DNA of 26,903 bases from positions 1-26,903 of IMG/VR virus record IMGVR_UViG_3300050821_001288; one strand, given 5' to 3'. Positions 8,501 to 14,388 of the stretch are shown here, piece by piece; the first letter of the stretch is position 1; each line of letters starts with the position of its first letter. The stretch is from a virus. The translations under genes were made by a program, and so were the position numbers. The notes below the pieces were generated by a model. That model had not been told where the DNA came from. It saw only the letters and a program-made list of their open reading frames with translations, and searched no databases.

Positions 8501-10282
8501 GCCAGTACTGTTACCACCACCGCCATTGCCTGTACCTGCACCCCAATAAACGTTTGAGCCAGGACCACCAGATAGAAGTGACTGGCCAGGAAGACCGACA
8601 ATACCGTTTGCAATGATGATTGCAGTGATTGTGTTTGCAACGTTCAGGGTTGTCGTTGTAAGGCTGTTACCACTCAATAGGGTAGATGGACTCATAAAGA
8701 GCATTGAGGTGTTAACAGTTACGTTGGCACCGACAGAGAGGTTTGCAGAAATGACAGGTGAGGAATTATTAGCATAACTTGCCGCAGCCAATCCACCAAG
8801 GTGAGTCGCGTTGTTGGCAGTTAGGGCTGTGCCTGAGTAGCTCGTTGAGTTAATTGTGTTGTTGACGGTTGAATTGCCAACGGTTACGGCTGTTGAATTG
8901 ACGAACACGCTGTTTGCTACGCTACCGACCTGAACAGAGGTTACGATTGCGGGAGTTGATGTATTTGCATAACTAGCAGCAGGCAGACCACCGAGGTTCA
9001 GTGAGTTGTTAGATGTTAATGCGGCTACGTTTGCAGGCAAGCCTGCTGTGGTCTGGTAGTTCGCTAGGTTTGCAGTAAGCTGTGCATTTGATACAACGTT
9101 GGCTGCTGCTGTGGTGCCGACGAACTGAGCGTTATTAGCTGTTCCCGTGAAGGCAGTTGAGTTGATGATTGCGAATGTGCCAGAGTTACCGATCAGGATT
9201 GCATCTGAATTGAGTGAGACATTTGAAGTAGGACTTGATAGTACCGTAGATACCGAATTGCCCTGCTGGAATGCACTTGAGTTACCGATAAAGAAGGCAG
9301 TTGAATTGATTGTCGTGTTAACAAATGCGTTGCCCATTGAAAGGCCGTTTGATAGAATCAGATTACCGATAGTAGCATTAGCGATAGCTGCATTTGACGT
9401 ATTTGCATAAGAACTTGCTGGCAGACCGTTCAGGTTAACTGAATTGTTTACGGATAGGGTAGCAGCCTCTGCGTTCAATGCAGAAATTGTGATATAGTTC
9501 GCTAGGTTTGCAGTCAACTGGGCATTTGATACTAGGTTCGCCGCAGAAACACCACCGATGAATAGGGAGTTGTTGGCTGTTCCTGAATATGAAGTTGAAT
9601 TCATTGATGCGTTAACGGTTGAGTTGCCAACGGTCACGGCAGTTGAATTTACGAGGACGTTATTACCAACATTGCCCACTTCAAGTGAAGTTACGATTGC
9701 AGGGGTGCTTGTGTTCGCTACGGAGCCCGCTGGCAGGCTTCCGATGAATGCAGCACTGTTTGCTGTCAGAGCGGCTACAGCGGCTCCTAGGGTCACTGTA
9801 GGTTGATATTGAGCGAGGTTAGCCGCAAGCTGAGCATTAGAGACCACATTAGCCGCAGGAAGGGCACCGACGAACAGAGCACTGTTAGCCTGACCACTGA
9901 ATGCGGTTGTGTTGACTGTGGCACCTACTGTTGAGTTGCCGACCGTGATTGTGTTTGAAATGTTAAGGGATAGGAATCGATCAGTCGTGTTGCCGATTAC
10001 TGCAACAGCGTCCGTTGCAGGGATAAGATTTCCACCTGCGTAGCCGCCACCTGCTGCAATGATAACGCCGTTAACAGCTACCGAAGTCGTGTTGATCACG
10101 ACGCCAGAAGAGTTTCCAACGGTGATGGTTGTTCCAACTACAAGTGGTACTGAACTGAAGAGATTTTGGACAGGAACAATAACATCGTTGCCTGATGCTG
10201 GAGACCAAGCAAGAAATTGGTCATTCGCGTCCGCATATGTCTTTGGCTGTATTTGTGATACAGGCGATGAATTGTTTGCCAA
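2558..10282 (-). CDS. Giant modular tail-fibre/adhesin protein, 2574 aa
   Basis: This 2574-residue protein is built almost entirely of repeats and has very few charged residues; Asn, Ser, Thr, Ala, Val and Gly dominate. Three module types alternate. Module A is '(N)LGGLPAASYANTSAPVITT', about 15 copies. Module B is 'FVGtvSAANVVSNAQLaANL', 11 copies with a 42-residue period. Module C is 'ANGsvGTAGQVLTSGGAG...YW', followed by 'NTQIqFNnSGvesGDANLTW', six copies. They are linked by 'GNSTVNSTINST' strands. Similar LGG..A..Y and 'QFN..G.F.GD..L.W' motifs occur in long tail fibres of T4-like and cyanophage type. The last 85 or so residues (GYSYLTNGLLMVWG..., ending FLAIGV) resemble the C-terminal receptor-binding domain of gp53-like tail fibres. 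The start is TTG at 10282, preceded by AAGGAAGAG; no ATG fits better. I infer a long trimeric fibre for host recognition. Function is strongly suggested but the exact fibre class is open. Confidence 0.8.
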   Translation of the reverse strand: MANNSSPVSQIQPKTYADANDQFLAWSPASGNDVIVPVQNLFSSVPLVVGTTITVGNSSGVVINTTSVAVNGVIIAAGGGYAGGNLIPATDAVAVIGNTTDRFLSLNISNTITVGNSTVGATVNTTAFSGQANSALFVGALPAANVVSNAQLAANLAQYQPTVTLGAAVAALTANSAAFIGSLPAGSVANTSTPAIVTSLEVGNVGNNVLVNSTAVTVGNSTVNASMNSTSYSGTANNSLFIGGVSAANLVSNAQLTANLANYITISALNAEAATLSVNNSVNLNGLPASSYANTSNAAIANATIGNLILSNGLSMGNAFVNTTINSTAFFIGNSSAFQQGNSVSTVLSSPTSNVSLNSDAILIGNSGTFAIINSTAFTGTANNAQFVGTTAAANVVSNAQLTANLANYQTTAGLPANVAALTSNNSLNLGGLPAASYANTSTPAIVTSVQVGSVANSVFVNSTAVTVGNSTVNNTINSTSYSGTALTANNATHLGGLAAASYANNSSPVISANLSVGANVTVNTSMLFMSPSTLLSGNSLTTTTLNVANTITAIIIANGIVGLPGQSLLSGGPGSNVYWGAGTGNGGGGNSTGGPYGNPNQVAFNANGVETGDANFTWQTSNGLLTVGAITSTVVVGNSFVTIGNASVNSTINSTSFSGTIANSTFALTANNATNLGGIPAASYANTSNAVVVNLVANTASINTISVGTATVNSTIYSATANNTLFVGATSAANVVSNAQLSSNLLSYQTTGGMAAAVGVLTSNSTLFVGATSAANVVSNGQLVGNLANYTTTAGLSAAVTTLTANNTLFVGTVSAANVVSNAQLAANIAPLQTAAGLAANVTTLTANNTLFVGTTSAANVVSNAQLAANIAPLQTIAGLAANVALLAANSAAFIGTLPAASVANTSNGAFTTKVTVGANVTVNTSALSIGSAVMTNAQLTIANLVPNIVVANGSVGLTGQALVSAGPGSNVYWATISANGGSGNGVYGNPNQIAYNNAGTETGDANFTWQSSNVTMTVGSTGNTVAVQNNQIVIGNSTVNSTINSTSFSGTIATALNANNATTANTANNALFLGGLAAASYANTSAPVFTANISVGANVYALTNEFVATNGTVTSVMSASKFATGNATSYTQATQAGLILANNAVSTVVISGATSSLLITDGTQSTVINTTMHTIGNSTVNASINSTSFSGSAALVGGLPAANVVSNAQLIANLANYTTTAGLTAYQTTAGLAANVTTLTSNSTLFVGAVSAANVVSNAQLTANLGAYQTTVAMPSVVGSLTANNTNFVGTVSAANVVSNAQLAANLASFVSGGSLAATVATLTANNTLFVGTVSAANVVSNAQLAANLASFVSGGSLAATVATLTANNANFLGGVAPSGYANTSAPVITTTLEVGAAGNNVTVNTTTIKMGNSTVFSTINSTAFSGAILTANSAAFLGSLPAASYANNSAPIITTTLEVGAASNNVTINTTAINIGNATVNSTINSTAWTGIANNATNLGGLPASSYANNSAPVITTSVNVGSNVSLNTSTLLIGNSTVNTSINSSSVSASGLSVNGNSALNGTVSIGPGNALVQGDIIPTLDTSYALGQFGNTWQAYLSSLTIGNSSVNIVANSTYLAIPPVVSANGSNGTAGQVLTSSGAGANAYWATITTGATGSNTQIPFNKSGVESGDSNLTWNYTSALLSVGNSTVNTQVTSTSFTGTANNSLSLGGLAAASYANTSAPVISGTIQVGSGFSNGVIANTTAIFFGNTTVFGTINTTNYTGTANNATNLNGVPAASYANTSAATITVLTANSLTVGNSTVNATANSTTLSIANVVIGTRITANGGVGTAGQVLTSGGAGNDYWTTLPAGAVGTNTQIAFNNSGVESGDANLTWNTATATMTIGNSTVNSTITSAAFTGSANNAQYLGSLAAANYANTSVATFSTSANVGAVNQINTTAITIGNSTAAFTTNSSVTAFPGQISANGSVGTASYVLTSGGAGANAYWKLGGGGSGTPGGVNTQIQFNASGSFGGDANLTWNTATAGMTLGNATSNLVLTPLGLLVGNSSINTSINSTGMTVNTGGTAASLNMIANLVVSGVVNTTQNTTITGANLVMNYWSGNSTVNTSTSLSLNAGALFIGNSTVNSTINSTAFSGIAFNATNLGGVPSTSYLTTAGLSANVATMTANNATNLGGVAASGYANTSTPTITTTLEVGASGNNVTVNTTAILLGNSTVKSTVNSTIYSGTANNATNLGGLVSTSYANNSAPVITTTLAVGANVIVNTSAIFFGNSTVNTSLNSTSLSIGTSAISGLSLVVNSIVANSVTVTNTIQANGGYGTSGQVLASGGTTGNVYWTTGGGGGGTPGGANTQLQFNNSGAFGGDANLVWNTTTGTMSIGNSTVVSTVNSTVYNATANNATNLGGLAASNYANTSAPVITTTLEVGASTNNVTINTTAISVGNSTVNTVANSTTLTLGGAGAGSILSIGNSTVNTSINSTSFAQVQAVNGYSYLTNGLLMVWGVMASTTTSTSFAWPKTFVTNAYSVQLTAIDPSGAAVVTTLQSFTNGTFHANTSASANVCFLAIGV
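6175..6678 (-). repeat. Tandem 126-bp repeats in fibre gene, array 1
   Basis: Plus-strand units begin at 6175, 6301, 6427 and 6553, an exact 126-bp spacing (42 codons). The first two units are nearly identical for the first 60 bp (ttgcagttagggtagcgact onward). They encode module B around residues 1200-1370. The last unit carries an extra ~14-residue insertion. Confidence 0.85.
7600..8130 (-). repeat. Tandem 126-bp repeats in fibre gene, array 2
   Basis: The string gtctggagaggagcaatg occurs at 7653 and again at 7779, 126 bp apart, within about four consecutive module-B copies (residues ~720-895). Copies at 7653-7696 and 7779-7822 differ by only one base. Confidence 0.8.
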
Positions 10283-10308
10283 TTACTCTTCCTTTTTATG
10301 GTTCCGTA

Positions 10309-10317
10309 TTATTTATT
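10309..10317 (-). promoter_or_regulatory. Late promoter candidate AATAAATAA
   Basis: Minus-strand AATAAATAA 27 nt upstream of the TTG start of the giant fibre, between it and the stop of the 242-aa gene. Confidence 0.65.
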
Positions 10318-10332
10318 CTGGAGAAGAGCAGA

Positions 10333-11061
10333 TTACCCGATTGTTACTCCGGTGGCTTTAACTCCTGTCAATGTCAAAGTGATTGCCCCACCACCGCCAC
10401 CGCCTGTTGCTGCGAACGTTGCAAGGAGAAGCACATAGCCGCTACCCGGAGTCCAAGTTGGAGCATATGTGACGGCAGCATTTGTACTGACTATATTATA
10501 GGCCATGTTATAGCCGGTACTTTCAGGAGTTTGCCCACCCGCACCCGCATCTAAACCTGTAAACCCTGTTGACTCAGTGAAGCCTGTGAGAGTAGTGCCC
10601 AAAAATGTATATACTGCGAATGCGATTTCACTAGATGATGACAACGTTCCAGTAGTTGCAGAAGCGGTGGTGAATGAACCCGACGCTTGCATGACATTGG
10701 TTACAGACTGATCTAAGCCCCCATTCGCCCCGCTAACAGAATAGACTGCAAATGATAATCCTGAGGAGTCGCTATTCGTAATAGTTATCGTACTAGATGT
10801 TGTTATAGGATTCGGTGAATTTACGCAATATGCGATACACTGTCCATAAATTCCAGAAGTAGCAGGATTTTGTACCAGAAGATATGTATTTCCTGCACTA
10901 TCCGTAACGTTAGTGACTGTATTATCTGGATTTTGAAATGCTTCAATAATGACAACAATTAACGAACCTGCTGCAATGGCCGAAGTAAAGGTACTTGGAC
11001 TACCACTGTTTGTGAAGCCGTTGAATTCATTGAGACATAGAACTGGTGTACCGATAGCCAT
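10333..11061 (-). CDS. Beta-rich virion-associated protein, 242 aa, family not recognised
   Basis: The protein has regular beta-strand composition. It contains motifs such as VTDSAGNTYLLVQN and GSGYVLLLATFAATGGGGGG that recur in phage and bacterial surface proteins with a jelly-roll-like domain. It ends in a Gly-rich linker followed by a short tail (AITLTLTGVKATGVTIG). There is no signal peptide at the N-terminus (MAIGTPVLCLNEFNGF). The ATG at 11061 lies 3 nt after the TAA of the upstream beta-helix gene and has no strong ribosome site, so it is probably expressed by coupled translation. An accessory fibre or capsid-decoration role is inferred from its position directly before the giant fibre gene. 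Confidence 0.6.
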   Translation of the reverse strand: MAIGTPVLCLNEFNGFTNSGSPSTFTSAIAAGSLIVVIIEAFQNPDNTVTNVTDSAGNTYLLVQNPATSGIYGQCIAYCVNSPNPITTSSTITITNSDSSGLSFAVYSVSGANGGLDQSVTNVMQASGSFTTASATTGTLSSSSEIAFAVYTFLGTTLTGFTESTGFTGLDAGAGGQTPESTGYNMAYNIVSTNAAVTYAPTWTPGSGYVLLLATFAATGGGGGGAITLTLTGVKATGVTIG

Positions 11062-11064
11062 AGT

Positions 11065-13317
11065 TTAATATCCGCAACGTATAGTTAGGAGGCCAGGATT
11101 TTCTGTGAGTGTTGTACCGCCGCCCCACTGAAGAAGAATGAGCCCCTTCATCCATAGAGGGAAGTCAGTATATACTTCACCAGATGATGCGCATGATCCT
11201 GGCAACTGATACCCTTGAGAACTCATTCCACCTGTTGTTGGTGTGAGGTCTGAGATTGGAGTAGCAGAAGTTAGGGTTGATGTTGAATAATTCCAACCCA
11301 TGCATTTAGTAACCATATCGAAACCGTTGCAGTTTGGAGCACCAACCCAATTTGCCAACAAATCTGTCGTATTTGTATAGGCTGGTGAGGTAAATGTCTG
11401 TGATGTACCAAGCATGGCAGACGTTCCATTTGCGCCCGTGTTATCGCCAGTGTCGCAGAATGATAGGAGACAAGCTGACATGTTGCCTTTGAACACATTA
11501 GTAGTGTTTGTATAGGTTCCTGATGCAGCTACGTTTGGACCATAGATAAATGCATTCACTGACTGACCTGCAAGTCCAGCATTACCACTAAGTGAGGCTG
11601 AACCAATTGATATGTTTGTTCCCAGACCCGACGTGGCTGCTAAGGTTATGATCGTGCCTGACCCTGATGAAGCAGTTAGAGTGTAAGTCCCACTTAGTGT
11701 TGGTAGTAATGTAAGACCGTCATTGGTGCTTGTTCCACCATAAACGCCCGATACTGTAAAGTTTCCACTTGGTGATGCTCCTGCTGGAGCAGAGGAGAAT
11801 GGAAGAATAAGCACGCCACTTGATGAAACGTAATAACCACCAGAAATGATAATTCCTGTGCTATTAGTTAATGTCATCGTGCCAAGTCCTGTTGGGGCTT
11901 GAAGGTTGAGAACGGTACCAGAACCAGATACCGACGATACAGGCCAATTTCCAGTTAATGAGCCAACTGATCCGGTACCAGCAAAGCCACCTGTTCGAAT
12001 GACACCACCAGCCGTGATGGCTGCACCAAATGGTGCGGAAGAGAATGTTTCTGCCAAAATTCCAGTCGTAGAATTGTATGTCGCAGAAAGAACAGTGATT
12101 TCGTTCTCCGTATTTGCTGATCCATTGCTTGCAAGAGGCTGGTAAGCGATATTATTTGTGATCGTATATTGATAAGACGGTGGATTTTCAGCAGAAGGAT
12201 TAATTGTTATCTCACCGTCAATGAAGTCCGTTCCTGTGAACAAGTTGTTTCTATAGCATGTGAAATTCTCAATATGAATTGGAATAGTGTCAGCGTGCTG
12301 ACTCTGCTCTTCGACGTTGAGGCAGTGACGATCTCCACTCCATCCCATATTATTCGTAAAGACAAATTGAGTCTCAACATTGTGATTGTCTGGACTGTCG
12401 ATTAGGAAATCCTCAGTATCCGAATGAATTCTGCATATTGGATTTTGGTTCGCATAAGAGAAATTACCAGATACGAAGAAGTGTGTTCCTGCGGTCGCAT
12501 CGAAAATGCCGGGACTTACGACATCGATTGCTCCTAGACAGATGGCGTCTTGCGCGGCATTCTGAGCAATGCTACCGACTGTTGCGAAGTAATCTCCACC
12601 ATTAGTATCGGTAGGCGATGCACCATAGCCACAGTCGTCTGTATCATAGCCTTGTCCAGCATTCGTAACAATATCATTGACAAACGCCACATGATGAACC
12701 ACCGTTGATGTTGTTAGGCAAGCGTCAAGCTGGAAGCCTCTGGATTGGTTTCCGTTACCATTACAGGTCCAGCTAATAACTGCCCAATAGTTAGTACCAA
12801 TGTTCATGCAGGCAGAAGTGGCACCTCTACCGCCAGAGCCAACGTGCCCACCATTACATACTGCTGTTGAACAATTAATGTTACATCCATTAGTACCTAG
12901 GTCAGTTCCTCCGCAAAGTAGAATTGCAAAGCTAATTCCTCCAGTTCCGTCGATACCGCCTGTAGTTGAAGGACAATTCGACACGGCTCCCCACGTAGCG
13001 AAGTCGCCATTATATGTTCCTTTTGCAGCAACAATTACGTCACCACAATTCAATGCGTGATTTACTGTTGCCCAAGGAGTAGTTTGACTTGTTCCATTAT
13101 TTGAGTCACTTCCTGCACTCCATCCTGATGGTGGAGACGATGCGGGGGCTATATAATGAATAACATCACTGGTTGGTAAAGAAAATGCATTTCCGCCAGT
13201 ACTAACTTGAATAGTAATTGTAAAACTGTCGGTTACCGCATTTGAAATTGGAACTAACAGACCAATGAGAGCAAATACGGTCATGAATGTCATTAAGAGA
13301 TATTTTGGGAAGTTCAT
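11065..13317 (-). CDS. Exported cysteine-rich beta-helix protein with duplicated inserted domain (750 aa)
   Basis: I choose the ATG at 13317. The ORF opens further upstream, but that part lies inside the preceding gene, whereas from 13317 the protein begins with a textbook signal peptide: MNFPKY, a hydrophobic core (LLMTFMTVFALIGLLVPI), then a SNA/V cleavage site near residue 27. Residues ~55-100 contain SAGSDSNNGTSQTTPWATVN and ALNCGDVIV, the start of a pectate-lyase-like right-handed beta-helix. Residues 100-400 carry many paired Cys (GCNINCSTAVCNGG, for example) and helix-coil strands. Residues ~405-488 and ~494-578 are two diverged copies of one beta-domain, each with FSSAP and a later SGSGT(V/I)-(T)GLGT. 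Residues ~610-750 form another Cys-containing domain. Cysteines plus a signal peptide imply an oxidising compartment (periplasm or outside). A glycan-active or glycan-binding role is inferred. A signal peptide is unusual for a tail spike. Confidence 0.7.
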   Translation of the reverse strand: MNFPKYLLMTFMTVFALIGLLVPISNAVTDSFTITIQVSTGGNAFSLPTSDVIHYIAPASSPPSGWSAGSDSNNGTSQTTPWATVNHALNCGDVIVAAKGTYNGDFATWGAVSNCPSTTGGIDGTGGISFAILLCGGTDLGTNGCNINCSTAVCNGGHVGSGGRGATSACMNIGTNYWAVISWTCNGNGNQSRGFQLDACLTTSTVVHHVAFVNDIVTNAGQGYDTDDCGYGASPTDTNGGDYFATVGSIAQNAAQDAICLGAIDVVSPGIFDATAGTHFFVSGNFSYANQNPICRIHSDTEDFLIDSPDNHNVETQFVFTNNMGWSGDRHCLNVEEQSQHADTIPIHIENFTCYRNNLFTGTDFIDGEITINPSAENPPSYQYTITNNIAYQPLASNGSANTENEITVLSATYNSTTGILAETFSSAPFGAAITAGGVIRTGGFAGTGSVGSLTGNWPVSSVSGSGTVLNLQAPTGLGTMTLTNSTGIIISGGYYVSSSGVLILPFSSAPAGASPSGNFTVSGVYGGTSTNDGLTLLPTLSGTYTLTASSGSGTIITLAATSGLGTNISIGSASLSGNAGLAGQSVNAFIYGPNVAASGTYTNTTNVFKGNMSACLLSFCDTGDNTGANGTSAMLGTSQTFTSPAYTNTTDLLANWVGAPNCNGFDMVTKCMGWNYSTSTLTSATPISDLTPTTGGMSSQGYQLPGSCASSGEVYTDFPLWMKGLILLQWGGGTTLTENPGLLTIRCGY

Positions 13318-13331
13318 TTTCTTATATGCCC

Positions 13332-13646
13332 TTAACTTGCTGATAAAGTTATTGAATATGAACCAGCAGCGACATTGGCCGATCCAACGGTTAAATTGCA
13401 AGGATAATTCCCACTATTTGATAATGCGAATAGTCCTGCGTTAGTCCCACCGAGAGTAATCGGAGTATTCGGCACTTGACCGGGAGGACTCGTTATTACT
13501 GTGACGTTTCCAATCGTATCATTAGCATTCAACGCTGGCATGTTTAACAAAGTGTTAGATAAGCCAACAGCGAGAACTACTGGCCCTGTTACGAATTGAG
13601 CCGTAAAACTTACTGAACCATTTGAAAAGTTTAAGTTAAAAGACAC
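13332..13646 (-). CDS. Small Ig/cadherin-like beta protein (GTG start, or preceded by an in-frame TAA)
   Basis: The 104-residue open part ends in the pattern TPITLGGTNAGLFALSNSGN followed by AGSYSITLSAS. That matches the last strands of cadherin/Ig-like repeats ('F.l...G.l.v...l.aGsYsitv.A'). The likely role is a surface-exposed virion decoration or fibre-connector domain. The start is uncertain. The best ATG (13673) lies 12 nt after a strong AGGAGG but reads only eight codons (MSNSYIGQ) before TAA at 13649-13647. GTG at 13646 follows directly in the same frame. The choices are re-initiation at GTG, stop readthrough, or a recent nonsense change or sequencing error. The next gene starts 15 nt after its stop. 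Confidence 0.6.
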   Translation of the reverse strand: MSFNLNFSNGSVSFTAQFVTGPVVLAVGLSNTLLNMPALNANDTIGNVTVITSPPGQVPNTPITLGGTNAGLFALSNSGNYPCNLTVGSANVAAGSYSITLSAS

Positions 13647-13673
13647 TTACTGTCCAATATAGCTATTTGACAT
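13647..13673 (-). other. Eight-codon leader ORF in frame with the Ig-like gene
   Basis: ATG at 13673, encoding MSNSYIGQ, then TAA, immediately followed in frame by GTG of the next ORF. AGGAGG lies 12 nt upstream of the ATG. It could be a true leader peptide or the original N-terminus of the Ig-like gene. Confidence 0.5.
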
Positions 13674-13707
13674 GGGGGGAACCGGCCTCCTGTTTGGTTT
13701 CAATCTT

Positions 13708-13715
13708 TATTTATT
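13708..13715 (-). promoter_or_regulatory. Late promoter candidate AATAAATA
   Basis: Minus-strand AATAAATA 35 nt upstream of ATG 13673, serving the Ig-like/beta-helix/242-aa genes. It lies only 9 bp from the -35 box of the divergent plus-strand promoter. Confidence 0.6.
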
Positions 13716-13724
13716 CGAGCCCGC

Positions 13725-13753
13725 TTGACATCCCGGATTCCTTGTGGTAGGGT
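13725..13753 (+). promoter_or_regulatory. Sigma70-type (early) promoter TTGACA-17-TAGGGT
   Basis: Perfect -35 TTGACA at 13725-13730, a 17-bp spacer and a weaker -10 TAGGGT at 13748-13753. It is 25 nt upstream of the chosen start of the peptidase-like gene. Confidence 0.65.
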
Positions 13754-13778
13754 CCGCCATCATCGAAGGAGAATGTTA

Positions 13779-14192
13779 ATGGACGACATGATGACCCTCC
13801 CCCCTGATAACAAAGTCGGCCCCAATTGCGGCGTGACGTGCGTTGCGATTGCTGCTGGAGTCACTTTCGAGAAAGCCTGGAGAACGTTACGACCAATCCG
13901 TCGTGGTGGACGTGGCAGGTGGAACGGAGCCACGAGCCACTCCGAGCGAAAGAAGGCTCTCGATGTACTCGGTGTCAAGTACAAGCAATTGAAGGATAGC
14001 GACACCTATCACTGCACCCTCAGGGGCCTTTACGACAAATATCTGAGGACAGGAAAGCTCTATATGGTTCGCACTACTGGCCACGTCCAGATGGTCAGGA
14101 ATGGCCTTATTCTGGATCAGAGTGGTCTGCATAATATGGAGGGATGGCGTGCCCGTAAACGCGTCAGGGACGTTCTTTTGATAGGAGAGTGA
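13779..14192 (+). CDS. C39/papain-like cysteine peptidase-like small protein (137 aa)
   Basis: The start at 13779 is chosen because AAGGAG (13766-13771) lies 7 nt upstream; the ATG at 13773 would be too close, and longer forms would include the promoter. The protein has GPNCGVTCVAIAAGVTFEKA near the N-terminus (putative nucleophile Cys17 before a helix). Later come GHVQMVRNGLILDQ (His102, Asp113), a layout seen in C39-like and other papain-fold peptidases: Cys ... 'GH.v.v..g...D'. I infer a peptidase or a related cysteine-dependent fold; activity is not proven. It is the first gene behind a sigma70-type promoter, on the strand opposite to the virion genes, so early expression is likely. It overlaps nothing and is followed by a second small gene 1 nt after its stop. 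Confidence 0.65.
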   Translation: MDDMMTLPPDNKVGPNCGVTCVAIAAGVTFEKAWRTLRPIRRGGRGRWNGATSHSERKKALDVLGVKYKQLKDSDTYHCTLRGLYDKYLRTGKLYMVRTTGHVQMVRNGLILDQSGLHNMEGWRARKRVRDVLLIGE

Positions 14193-14193
14193 A

Positions 14194-14388
14194 ATGCGAA
14201 ATCTTATTCCAATTGGTCCTTATGACAAGCTTGTTTCGTCCGTTAGAATTGCCAACAAGCTTTTGGTATTCACTGAACGTGGACGAACGTTTTGGGTAGA
14301 ACCATTCACAGCGGAAGTGACTGAAATTGTGAGGCCGTCAGAGACCGACGATCAGGGCGACCAAGACGGCGAACGAAACAGCCAGTAG
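14194..14388 (+). CDS. Small uncharacterised protein, 64 aa, co-transcribed with peptidase-like gene
   Basis: The ATG follows the TGA of the peptidase-like gene after one base, with TAGGAGAG upstream, so the two are expressed together. The first ~45 residues look like a small beta-sheet domain (VSSVRIANKLLVFTERGRTF). The C-terminal ~17 residues are acidic and polar (SETDDQGDQDGERNSQ). The last 51 nt overlap, in opposite orientation, the 3' end of the membrane coiled-coil gene. No family recognised. Confidence 0.6.
   Translation: MRNLIPIGPYDKLVSSVRIANKLLVFTERGRTFWVEPFTAEVTEIVRPSETDDQGDQDGERNSQ

Noticed and set aside
2844-10361. Many plus-strand open frames of 60-135 codons rich in 'FTVELP' and 'VVITGA'
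   Set aside because: They are antisense readings of the fibre repeats, repeating with the same period and lacking ribosome sites or promoters.
13318-13401. Longer start for the beta-helix protein at 13401
   Set aside because: The extra 28 residues are an out-of-frame reading of the Ig-like gene and would hide the clear signal peptide that starts at 13317.
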